Assembly: GCA_020086605.1 (NCBI GenBank) | Contig: JACBWW010000016.1 | Coordinates: 3,772,456 to 3,836,455 of the forward strand | Source of the DNA: Lanius collurio | Lineage: Eukaryota; Chordata; Aves; Passeriformes; Laniidae | Direction: 5' to 3' | Length of the DNA: 64,000 bases | Shown: positions 46,567-59,200 of the stretch, in pieces | Layout: every line of letters starts with the position of its first letter | Numbering within the stretch: the stretch's first letter is position 1 | Made by a program: the position numbers and the translations under genes | Notes under the pieces: generated by a model | Told to the model about the DNA's origin: nothing | Seen by the model: only the letters and a program-made list of their open reading frames with translations | The model's database searches: none

Positions 46567-49500
46567 GAATAAGGACAAAAGGGAGAAAGCAGCTGAAGAT
46601 GGAGGCAGTTTGCAAGAAGAACTAACTTGAAGGAAAGCACAAGGAAAGACAGAGCAAGAGTAAGGAAGGGCTGGAGAGTAAAACTACTCTTCTCTGTGGT
46701 TTCACTTTCTGGATGAAATCTGGGAGACAGTAGAAAAACAATCTGTAGAGATGTAATAAAATATTCCAGAAAGTGTTGCCACAGAGAGAATCTGTAGGGC
46801 TGAACAAGATACCCAAGAGCGTGTACAGAGGAAGGAAGAGGCAGAGAAGATGAAAGCCTGAAGACTTTTCATACAGACCAAAGAGAGTTCAGGAGGAATA
46901 TGCTCCTAGAGAATTAAAAAGACACCCATAAAAGCACAACAAAGGGAAAAATCTCACAGTGAAATACGAGTGTGGTTTGTAGAAAGTAAGTCAAGGAGAC
47001 AGAAGGCAGGGGAAAAACCTTTAAACTAAGATTAGAGTAAGTTGTGATTGCTGTCAGCCCCGGTGGAAAGGAGGTGATAAAAGTAAAAGTGGTGGAAATT
47101 CACAGAAAAATGGGAGAAGAAAAGGAAATGAAAGTAAATGGCACTTGAGGGAGGTGGAGGCAAAAGCTGGATCGCAGCAAGGGTGAAGCTGGACTTTCAC
47201 AGCAGTGAGGCCAAAGGAAGCAGAGGGGGGAGAGGATGGGGAGTCAGGAATGAGAATTACCCATCGAAGCAGATCTGTGTAGGATAACTTAGAGGGAGCA
47301 TGTTTTACTTCAAATAAAGTTTAAAATGTGAAATATTCAAACCTCTACAATCTTGTAAGAAACAAACGAGAAAAGGCCCAGAAGCAACAAATGTCAGCTC
47401 CAAACACACTTCCTGAAAATCTGAATTAACAAAGCAACATCCAAAGGCAGCAGGGAGGTAGATGCTGCAGCTGGAAATGCTCAATGGCAGCAAGGAGAAG
47501 CACAAGAAGTCCCAAAGCTGTTGCTACATGAACACGCTATAACCACCATAAAATGCATGGTTAGGAAGACTGACCCTTCTGGGCCGTCTCTCAACCAGGG
47601 AACAACAGCTAAAACAAAAGAGAATACATTTTAAAGAGTGACTAATAACATCCCTGGAGAAATTTAACCCACAGATAAGGACTGAGATAGCAGATGTAAA
47701 GCTATTTCTGCTTCTCAGCCCAGGAGTTTAATAGAATGTACAGGAGCATAGACATTCAGGGAGGAGCACTAACACCTAGGAGTTGTGGAGAGCAGCTGTG
47801 CTGCTGTAAGGAAAAGATATTGAAATTGGGTTCTGGTTCCCAGAAAAACACTGATAACCTCCACTAATGTGGAGGGATTTCCACATAAAAGACTTAAAAT
47901 ATTTCAAAATTCCATTTGTTTAATCTCTCTCACTATTTGACTCACAAGCTTGAAGTATAATGCATTATTCATGATCACTTGCAACCTATCCATTAAAGAA
48001 AAACAAATGCTCAATATACTCCCAAACCTTACATATTTAAACTTTCTCTTCATGTCTTATAGCCTTCTACAAAGAAAGAGAGGGTGCTAGGTTAGAGCAC
48101 ATGATCTGCTCTGCACCAAATCCCTCCAAAGATACTCAGAGACAGGGGAAGGATGAAGCAATTCATCCCCCTTTCATAGTCCATTCCCTTTTCCTTGGAA
48201 AAAGGTGAACCTGTGAAACAGTGAGCATTACCTTGCATTATGTGCCCGCTATACTTTATGTAAAATTAACTGTTCCCTCTCTGTATGTATATAGTATGTT
48301 CATAGTTTAGATGCTGTATTCATATTACTATTTTGCTCTGTGCAGGATCAAAATGAGCAATAAATAAGGATTATACTGAGTCACATGAAGCCTGTATTAT
48401 TTTTGCTTTATGGGATTATTTCATTGTGCAATTACAAAGAAATTATCCCCAGGTCAGGTATATATTTACAGTTTAATAAGTCAAATTTGCCATTGGGAAT
48501 CAAGTAATCAATAAACATTTTCCATACTTGGGAATGAGATGACCAGTGGGGGCTGCCAGCCTCAGCACTGCAGTCTCCACCATCGTTGGCTGCAGCCACA
48601 CTGACCCACTGCCCTGGAGCATCAAAGGGATGTGTTTGTGCCACGTCTCAAGGTGGCACAAATCAACACAGCCCCACAGAAGCCAGTTTATACAAGGTGA
48701 GAAGCACATGCTTTGGGTTTGGAATTACTGCTGTCTTTCCAGCGCTGTAGACAAGTGCAGGCAGAAAAGTGGCAGATCTGTAAGGATTTTCTTCACTTAA
48801 TGTAAGTCCCATTTTCATGAGGGACTTTCTGCTCTCTTCAAAAGTCTTTCTGTTACCTTTCAATAAAGATCAATGACCTCAGAAGCCAAGAGTCCTTTTG
48901 TCTCAAAAGCATCAGCACCCCGACAGGGAGCCCTTGGAGCAGTTCAGCTCCTCTGCAGCCCAGCTGCAGGACAGGACACCTCCAGGAAAGACAAAGGTCC
49001 TCCCCTCTGATGCCTCCGAGCAGGGCCCAGCCCTGCCCCAGTGGCCTAGGAGCATCTGACTGTCCAAAGAGCAGAGACCTGAGGAGGCAGCACCTAAAGA
49101 AACCACTCCCAACAGTGAAAAGATGCCTTTGAGGCTGTGGGCCAACTCTGCCTCCATTCTGGTCCCTTCCGTACTCTGCACAGTCTCTTGCCCAGCTGAA
49201 GCCTGCTATTCCCACCCCCCTGTCCTCTGACTCTCTTGGAAGAGGCATCTGTGCTCACCCCAGCCCTCCAAAGGCCTGTCATGAAGGCAAGGAGGTGGCT
49301 ACAAATTCTTTCGGCAAGAACAGCTCATTTTGCAGAAGTGACACACCCAGGACAGAAGGTGAATGTGAACTTTTGGGAGAAATTTTTTTTTCTCAGCATG
49401 TTGGCATGTAACCAACCAACTCAAGCAGCAGCATCCTGTGCTGCAGCCAGAGCAGCCATCGTGCACCACCAGATAACCACAGGGTACCTTGAGCAATTAC

Positions 49501-52500
49501 TCATCTCCTCCTTTGGTGTGTGTCAGCCACTACTTCCTCACACACACTCCCCAAAACTCTGTTCCAGGGGCTATGTTAAGCATCACTAGGTGTTTTTTAA
49601 AAAATAATTGTCAAATCCTTTTGTTTCTTGGACATCTAAATAAAAGTTTATCTATTCTTCAGAATCACAAGTTAAAGCAGGAGAATCCACGTGTGTCCAA
49701 GGGATTTCTGGGGAAGTCTATTTCACTGCTTGAATCAACAGCACCTCTTAATCCTGAACCTGAGGAACATCTCCAAAAATATGAAACTTATGTTTGCCAA
49801 TATTTTGGTAACTGACTGTTGTTAAGACCTCACTCTCCAAAGATAATCATGATCCTTGTGGGGTTTAAATAGAAAACACTGCTTTTCAGTGTTCTCTGGA
49901 AGAGGAACACCACCACCATGGATTTTTTTTTCACTCTGCCTCGAGGAAGCACAGGAATTCTTACTTGTTTCAACAAAATAGGATTATCTTTCTATTGAGT
50001 ACAACTGAGTGATCTGAAACTTTCAGAGTACATTTCACAGACTTACAGCTGCAGCAGGCCATTCTCAGGTGGGGAATCGTCTCTCTTCCCAAGCCTCCAA
50101 AATACACTTCCTGGTCCTGGAGGACATGAGGAATCATCTTGCCCATACAGGTTTCTGGCCATTGATTAGCTAAACCACATTTTTTTTGGTCATTGTCTAC
50201 ATCTGGCTAGTTATTATTGTTCACACAGATGCTAATTAATAACAAACTTCATCTAATTTACAGTTTTAAATAAAGAAAATAGTTGACACACTTTTTAAAA
50301 TGGCCATAATAAATACAATACTGCAGAAGAAATCTTATCTCCACATAAGAGACAGCAAAGTCTTTTTCCCAGCCTCAAATGTCTGTACTATGTTTTATTT
50401 AACATAAGCCCCAAGTCTCACTGCAGGACAAACCTTACATGTGTAATGTCACATAACATCAGGAATCACGGATCAGAGGATTTTGGCCAAGTTCCTTTTC
50501 CTGTGCTATTCAATCACCTCTCAGCTAAGAAAACTGACACCTCTGAAAACAACTCAAAAAAAAGAGCATCAGATTAGGCATTGTAACTCAATAAAGTTGA
50601 GCAGCAAATAGCTGACACCACTAGAATTTTGCCTATTGCAAGATGTCACAGCTGAATGAATGGATGGGGCTTTCATGCCCCACTGAAGCATGCACAGCCT
50701 TCAAACTACTGGCATGTGTCAAGATGCTGCAAAACCTAACATTTATAAAAGATACATCTGGTGTGCATTTATTGGGAGCAGAGTGAGGTCTTGTTTAAAT
50801 TGCACACATGAATTTGATGTGGACGGTATCCCAAGCCTCACAGTAAAAGCATGTTTTAACCTAAACTCCTCCATCTATAATGCATGCCAGGAGGTGTGAA
50901 GACCTCTAGCACAGCGAAAAGCCAGAGCATAAATTATGAATCAAGGCACAGGTGGAGTACTGAAGGCCAGGCAGAGTTTTCAATTCAACAGTGATTTTTC
51001 TGAGTTTACATTTCTTCAAATTATATTTATTGGATAAAAATGTATTGGGAAATTTTAAATTGCAACCAATTTGAGCAACTTTGCTGTTTTTTGACTGATT
51101 TTCACAAATGTTGCTTTTAATTTCTGATTTTATCAGGCTATGATTTTTCTTTCCCCAGAGACATTTAACAAAATAATTCCTTCCCCAGCAATCCATCTAA
51201 CATTGTTGAGCACCACCGAGGTGGGCATGTCCAAATCATGGCTTTAAATCATCTTTTTTGATCAGAGAAAAGCCACACAGGCCTTCATCTGGTTCCATGC
51301 TCTCCATGGCACCGTTTGAAGCATGCCATTCTCAGCTGAATATTGTGTGTGACCTTTCAGGTTCCACCTGTAGTTCCAGCAACAGCGCAATTTCCACTGG
51401 CACGCACTGTAATAACCAGCGCTGACAAAAATGTGTGTTTCCAATTTAAACCCACTCAGTTTCACTTGGCACCTGCGCTAACCCTTCTTGGCAGCAGAGA
51501 TTCGGCAGGAGCAGCAGCAGGGGAGGGGTGGGAGCAAGGGAAGGGCTGTGCAGGGCCACCTTAAGGCGATGTGACCACGCTGGCCGTGGCCCTTGTCACC
51601 TGTGCCAGCAGCCCCTGCACCAGCGGGTGTGTGCAATGCCCCGGCAGTCAGGGCCCGGGGCAGCCTCGGGGTACAGGGCTGCTTTGGTCCCGCAGAACGA
51701 ACTACTGAGCATCGCCCTGGCAGCGGGCACACAGAAACAGGAGCTCGGCTGTTACCCTGAGGTAGCTGCACAATCGTTAGGCAGATTAGGGAAGTATAAA
51801 TCCTCAGGGAAGACGTGTGGAGTGCTCCCACATATTTTTGCTCAGAGGACAGAACAATTTAAACAAATAAATGCAGTTTTAGCTGCTTCTTATCCCCTCC
51901 TCAGCAAGCAAGGAGAGGATGCTCATGAGCACCAGTGAGCCAGGGCACCCTGCCTGTACCACAGCCACTTCAGGGCCAGCCAGGAGCCCAGGGGTATTTC
52001 AGAGGAAAAAGCACCAGGCTCTCCTTCCTGGTTGCCTGCAGCACCACTGTGGGAACAGCACTTCACACCTTGGCTACAACAACCTAGAAACAGCCACAAA
52101 AGGACCAACCTCGCCCCAGATCCCAGTGACAAAGCAGGAAAAAAGCAAACCAGAAGAGAACACAGGTGCACTGCTCTTCTCCCTCAGTTTCTGGCAGTGC
52201 ATCCTCATGTGCCAGTGACTGCAGCTCTTCCAGAGATTTAAATATTCCTTTGGGCACAATCCTACATAAAGCAAGGGTCATTTAAAGCAAACCAGTAGTT
52301 TGGGACTTTCCTTCTGGAATGTATAAAACCTCAATGTCCAGTTGAACAAGCCCAGTGCCAAGCATTTTCTTCCAGAGGGATCCATGGCAGGATCACAGAC
52401 AACTGATAAACCTGATCCCAGGGAGAAGGAAGCTCCAGCAAGTTTTTGCATGAGAAATGAGCCCAACAGAGAACACACAGATCTGCCTTTCAGGGCAGGC

Positions 52501-55082
52501 CAGTGCTGGCACAAGTGATTAAATCTGCCCCAGAGAAGATCATTCTGGTTTAGAACCACGGGTAACAGTGACCACTGGCCAGAAAAATATGTGGCTGCAC
52601 TCAAGACCTGCACAGGCCGGGTTAGTTTGTGTTTGTCACTCAGTCCTAGGATGTATTTTTCTTGTGTAGCTTGCCTAAGATGTAGAAATCACTTGTCAAA
52701 TTTTATGACATTGGGGAGAAAAGAAGTAAGGGGAAAAAACCAATTACACAAATACTGGTCTGTTGACATTTAAAATGAGACAATGATGAGCATAAAAAAA
52801 AAAAAAGGTTAAAAAAAAATCCTGGGCCAGCAACCCAAAGGACCAAAGACAAATCACAAAATAGGATGCAACTAATTAGGCTGAAATGCCAACAATGTTC
52901 AGTATATCGTTCAAAGTATCTGCAGTGTCACACTGCTACCGTGACCCCCAGTACAAATATGCCAAGGGGAGATGTAGAATAGGACTGAATCCGATAAATT
53001 GAATACAAATATTTTAAAATGACATTTTAATTTCTACCTCACCATTTTAACATTTTTGAAATCGTTAAATAAGCATGTCGCCTATTCTCAGAGTAGGCCA
53101 AATGTCAGATGTTTGTATGTATTATTCAGCTGAACATTTTAAGTACATAATCCTCCTCATTGCTAAACAGGTGGTACTACACTAACAGGTTATTTTCTCA
53201 AAAGGAACAGTGAACAGAACACTGCTGACTCCATAAAGTGATGTATTGCTGAATGTGGAGCCAATGCAAGGATGTAACTGAGCTGAGGTCTGTAGGCAAG
53301 ACAGAACTTTCTGCTGTACCTACAACTTCCAAAGCACATTTCAAGGCAGAGTACCACAATTTAGCTGAGTTATTCATATAATTATACACATCTGGAAATC
53401 AAACTTCTGTAGGCAAATGAGTATTGTGTAAGCTCTACATGGCAGAGAACATCTTTACTGTGTCTCATCCATGAAACTGAGTAGTTTAGGATTTAACAAT
53501 TAAAAACAGCCAATAGACCTAACAGGAAAAGCCTTGAAACCGAGTTTAGTAGATTCTTTATAGGCCATGCTGTACCTTTCTTCTTTAAAGGTGCATGCTG
53601 GGGTTTGTTGCTGCTTTGTTCCCCATGTTTCAGTGAAAATTATCTGAGAGAAGTGGACCCAAAAATAAAAAATTAGTGGAGTAGTACACCATCAGGAGCC
53701 CAGCCCTTTTACTTTCAGGAGGAATATGAAACAGTCACAGAAAGGAAATAATATACAGCCCATAGCATATTCCAAATGTGCTTCCCAAACTTTGCTTTTA
53801 GAACTAGTACTTGTTTATATTTCACACAGAATTTCCAACAGGATTGACTGCCTCTGGGCTTTTGAAGTGCAAGAAGCTGTTAGCATTTTTTTCTGACTGG
53901 TGAAAACCTGCAGACTGACTCTACTCTGCTTTATCTGAATACCAGTAAACCCATAACAGCACTCCAGGCATTGCTTAGGTTTTTGTTGTTGTTATTGCTT
54001 GTCACATCAAATAAAAATCTAAATCCCTGAATTTGATAAAGTAACTTTTCATTTTGTAAACATGAGGTTAACACACAGTGAGTCCTGGAATGAAAATGAA
54101 ATGCTTTGTCCATCATTCAGGATCGGCTGCAGCTGCACTGTGTGAAAGTGAGTTGCAAAAGCAATTCTCATCTGCTTTTGAAGCACAACCAAGAAGCTAC
54201 TAATGAATAGGAGACTTTCTGATTTCTCCTCCTAATAAGTCCCCAGTAAAACAGTGCTTTGAGCTGCCTTTCCCCTCAAACAGCACAACTCCTAATACAT
54301 GAGCCAGCTTTCGTACCCAGGGTGCTACCACGTGGCTGCTACACCAAACCCCTCGGAGTTTTTCACAAATGCCTGGTATTGTATCAACAGGAAGAGTCCT
54401 GCTGTACCATCTGTGTAAAATCTGCCAGACTACCATTTATTACTTCTTTCTCATTCTCAGGTTTGAAAGAATTTAACTCAAACATCCACAGAAGGCAACT
54501 TGCAACCACACTCTCAGTGCCCTCAGAAAAAAAAACAACTAAAGAAAGCAGGTGACCTTTACCTGAAAGACTTCATACCTTCTACTCCTTCTGCAAAGAT
54601 TGCTTTTCTAATGCCCTCAATTGACTCATAACCTGGATCTATGACAAAAACTTTGTTTTCACAGCTGTCATTTTAACAGCTGAATAAATGTGGGCATATC
54701 TACAAAGAAAATCAAAGAAATGGCTGCAAGATGTGCTATGCTTCATCTAGCAGTGAGGATCCCTTTGCTACCACTCTTCACAGCTGGTATCTCTCTTCTA
54801 GCTGCATTAAGCTAGCACAGGTCTAATGGCAAGTGTTAAAATCACACCCTCTTTGTTTTGTATCAAGGTAATTTGTAGTTTTCTCATCAGCTGTGGATTG
54901 ACTATATAAATATTGAAACCACAGCCTCCAAGGTTAGCATAAGATATCAAAATGGTTTAATTTAGAAGAATGAATCATGGATCAGATTACACTGCACAGC
55001 CATTTAATGGAAAATTCTAGCTGAATTACAGCCATACACTTGCAACTACATTAAAAAGCTTCTGTGAGAAAGCTCCCCCATG

Positions 55083-55560
55083 TGTGGTGAAGTCAATGCC
55101 AGCTGGCTCCAGGACAGACCCACAGCTGGCCAAAGCTGAGCTGATCAGCCACAGTGGCAGCACCTCTGGGTAACAGCTCAGGGGGGAAGCACCCTGTGCA
55201 ACAGCAGCTCAGAGAGAGAACAGAGAGTAAGAGAAAGCAGCAGCTCTTGCAGACCCCAAGGTCAGTGAGGAGGGAGGGGCAGGAGCTGCTCCAGGAGGAG
55301 CTCCAAGTGCCAGAGCTGGATTCCCCTGCAGCCCATGGTGAGGCAGCTGTGCCTCTGCAGCCCAGAGGTCCAAGGGGAGCAGAGATCCACCCCCAGCCCA
55401 TGGAGGAGTTCCTCCGTGCTGGAGCTGCGGAAGAGCCAGGAGCCCTCCCCCAGAGAAGGATGGAGCAGCAGAGACCAGTCAGGGTCAGCTCGCCCCTTAC
55501 AGGGCTCTTGAGCCCACCTAAGTTACAAATAAAACCCACCTTCATTTTACTCCTGATCAC
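55083..55560 (+). mobile_element. Avian-type solo LTR fragment
   Basis: GC-rich sequence in an AT-rich setting. The succession GCCAGCTGGCTCCAGGACAG, CCCACAGCTGGCCAAAGCTG, TGCAACAGCAGCTCAG, CAGACCCCAAGGTCAGTGAG, CCTGCAGCCCATGG and GAGGAGTTCCTCCGTGCTGG resembles, from memory, a widespread bird endogenous-retrovirus LTR with internal CAGCCCATGG-type repeats. Ends are not clear, and the frames on both strands through it are not genes. Confidence 0.5.
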
Positions 55561-56200
55561 CACCAAAGCCAAGAGGGGCTTTCTTCAGCAGCCTCTCCCC
55601 CCAGCAGCAGTGAGGCCGGGGCAGGAAGGAGGTCCCCAGCTGTGCCCGTGGCTCACACGGCCCAACAGGGCCATCAGTTGCCGGAGGGGCGGCAGCCAGG
55701 CCCGGGGCGAGTGGGGCAGGAAGAGCAGGGGGTGTCAGGACCAGGTTTACAAAAAGGGGGGGTCCCAGCACCTCTCAGCAGCACAGTCTGACCCCTCCTC
55801 ACATCCCACTGCAGCTACCACAGGAGGTCAGGCACTCCTCCTCCCTCACCAGCAAGATCCCCAAGAGCTCTCTGACTATACCTGGCTGAACAGTACGAAA
55901 ATACTCAGTGCCATCACAATTATTATTACTTTTTCTAACATCTAATGTGAAAGGTTCAAACCATTGCACCCATCAGTTATTATCACTGTACCTTCTGCTC
56001 ACAGTTTCTCCTTAATATGTAAATTTCATAACCTGTGAAGTAAGATAATATGTCTACTTTTTCGGCAATAACTTGAAGATCTAGAGCTCAAGAAAAGACA
56101 TTTAACAAAAAGGAATGATTAGCTAAGGTTTTTAAAAGATGCAAAATACCACTGGAATTTCAAAGGACATCAAGATTTAACATCTGCACTAATCAATTCA
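55561..56200. other. GC-rich patch then AT-rich DNA; no gene assigned
   Basis: Sequence to about 55.87 kb is GC-rich with several CpGs and may be a continuation of the neighbouring LTR repeat or an unrelated patch. The rest is AT-rich. Nothing coding is supported. Confidence 0.4.
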
Positions 56201-59200
56201 TTATTGCATTCAAACACATTTTGTTTTCTCTGTATTTGAGAAAGTTAAATGATCATTCAATGGACAAAAACTTCCAAAATAATCCAGTATCATGCATACA
56301 AATGCTGCTCAGATCAACCCATTGAACAAAAACCTGCATCACCCAAGGAGTTTTGGTATTATTAAATTTTATTTTATAGTACAGTGTTGGGCACTTTATG
56401 GTAATGTGGAATTCACCGAAAACTTCTACTGACGCCACAAACTTTGGAAGGAAAAAGAAAAAACAAACCACACCACACATCACAGCTCATTTAATACATC
56501 TAGACAGTGCACTACTAACAGTAGTCTAAGGTCTGAATTACAGTTCTCGAGGTGGCTTTGAACAGTAGTCCAGAAGGTGCAAAAGCATGGAGTAAATTTG
56601 GCTCTAGTTTTGTTAAAAGGTCAGTAACTAACTAAATTTTTAAAACTGTAAGGACAGTGCTGGTTGTTTGCCATGTGGGGTTTTTTTAATCTCTAAATTA
56701 AAATTTTCAATAACATCTCTATGTGTCCTGTACTTTATGCCTCTCCTTTAAGTATTAAAGGCTCACAATAAGGGCCATTATTGGGAATGGTTTTCAACAG
56801 TCACCAAAAAAATGTTCGGGAAAAAATAAAAAAATTAGAAGCATCAAGATATATGATGTTGCTTTGTTCCATGTCGAGGCATTTCTCATCAGATCTGACA
56901 CAGACTTAAAAATAACAAACACAAATTGTCAGTTCGCCAAACATCTAAGCATTTTAAATTGCCCTTCCTCCTCAAAAATCCTGAAGTAACAGATGTGATG
57001 TGCTTGTGTGCAAGCTGCACCAAGATTAGCTCTTCCACAGTGCTTTATTGCCTCATTCAAGTATATTCATTTAAAGAAGGTCTCAAAGAAAAATCAAAGG
57101 TTAAAAGAAAATGTACATCAATATACAAAGAAATTAATTTACAAAAACTTAAAAGGACACTGGCAACATTAGTAGATATTTTAAGTAATGACTTATGATA
57201 ATTAGGGATGTCACAAACTAAATTCTTGTGGTCATTGCTATGAACTCTAACCTCATTGCTGGTCCTGGAAAGCAATGCTTAACACCTCAACTTTTTACCC
57301 ATGATAAACAAGTGATCAAAGTATAAACTAAACATCATAAATTCTAATAGTTAACCTTACTTCAGTTTAACCAGGTTTTACTTTTAAGAGTTAACTGGAA
57401 CTACTGGTATGTGAACATTGGCTTAGGCCTCACTATTTCTACAGAATGTGACATCCATAATCACTCAGTCACGGGAAATACACATTTGCCTCATTAGAAT
57501 ATATTTCTTCATGTTTTTATCATACAACCATATTTCAAAGCTACATGTAATTTTACACAACTCTGAAAAATACAATTTAATGGATCTGCATGAAAGCAGA
57601 TATGCACTACTAAATTACTTTGAAACAAGGACAAATATTGCACAAAATTCACTGAAGATTTGAAAGTCAACACATTTCCCCCTCCCAACCAAATAGCTCC
57701 CTTATTTTTAACAGAAAGAATGTTAATTCACACAGAATCGTAATAAATGTCAACATATTTGAACTCAACTTATTTTCCAAATGCTAATACTGTTACTGGA
57801 TTCCAAATACAAGTGTCATTAGTATTGACCTGTGTAATAGTATAATGTGAGTACCCTTTACTACAGTAACCTTGGAATAACTTCCAGCTGTGTTACCTGC
57901 TTCATACTCCAACCCAGCAGAGGATGGCAATGGCCCTGCCAGCTACGTGGGATGGCCCTCTAGACTGAGGTGGCTGTGGACTCACCAGGAAACTCTACAA
58001 GAATAAGTGAAGCAGCTTTCAAAAAGACCTGTCAAGTACTTTCAACTGGCCACTGACTGAAACTGTGGAACAGATATTGCAAAACAAATCAAGGAAGGTT
58101 TTTGCACAAACAAACCGTATCATCCCTTTCCATTCCTTTATTTTCAACACCCAGAGGAACATGAATTCTAGGCCAGCTGTGGTCCATGCTCCTGGGGGGA
58201 AGATGAGGACACGTTCTGGTCAGCTCAGATTCTGCTAACAAGTAAACAGCACCTGGCAGAGACAGACATGCCCAATAGCAGCAAAGTTACCGAAGGCAAG
58301 TCACATCACCATTCATACTGGTTTTGCTGGTGCAATTATTTCTACATTCATTCTTCACAGATTTACTGCAACACCACAGGAACAGACAGCCTTCACCATC
58401 CTGAGCTTTGCAATAAGGAAGCTGCTTGCCTCAGTCTTAATTTTATTGTCCACATTTGTTTAGCCTGAAATTTCTGGCTGTTGGGAACACACTGGCTGAA
58501 GTCTCAGCACCTGGACTAGAGGCTGGTGCCAAGGGAGAGGATGCCAACTCCTTGGAAATAAAGCTCCTCTTGAGCTCTCCCTGTGAAGTCAGGGAGGCCC
58601 ATGGTTAGGGGTTCTTCCTGCAGGACAGGGTACAGTCAGGATTACACAGGGGGCATCTGCAAAAGGGCCTCATGCTGGCAACTTGATTATTGCATGAAAT
58701 GTTTCTTTGATTGCTTACATGCATAGAGAAAGTATTTTAGATGCTCCTAGCAATTTTATCAGACAGCTGCATCAACCAAAGATTGTTCTGTAGGACTGAA
58801 TGTGATTGACTGTAGATGGATGAAGAGAAGCTGTTTTAAAACTTGGTTTAACTGTTCTTTTGCCTAGACTTTACATTGGTTACAAGAACACGAGGTTGTA
58901 AACTAGCTCATCCTAAAAACTGAAAAGACATCTAAACCAGAATTTTAAAGTCTAAAACACTCTTCTAATAGATTGGGTGGGATTTTCAGAAGCACCCAAC
59001 ATTTGTCTAAAACTCTGCCTGAAGTCTGTGTTGCAATGCCTGAGAGGGGACTTCAGCCAGTGTTGAGAGCTTCTGATGATCCCACCCCAACAGCAGCAGC
59101 AACACTGAAATGCTAAATGACAAGGAAGGGTTCAGTCAACAAGTTCTATGACAACTTCTACAACTACATTTTTTCTTCAGAACAAGTCTATTTTTCAGAA

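Larger units (their letters stand above)
46231..55082. other. Intergenic region between CRB1 and DENND1B; no gene seen
   Basis: Contains the assembly gap, a CR1 3' end, a purine-rich plus-strand stretch at about 46.57-47.25 kb and a small GC-rich patch at about 51.47-51.75 kb. Open frames (for example 48853-49248 minus, 51528-51938 plus) have no recognisable domains, no splice context and mixed composition. Confidence 0.55.

Noticed and set aside
55154..55945. 263-codon plus-strand frame as a gene
   Set aside because: It runs through LTR-like repeat and a compositionally different patch with no domain, and the opposite strand is equally open.
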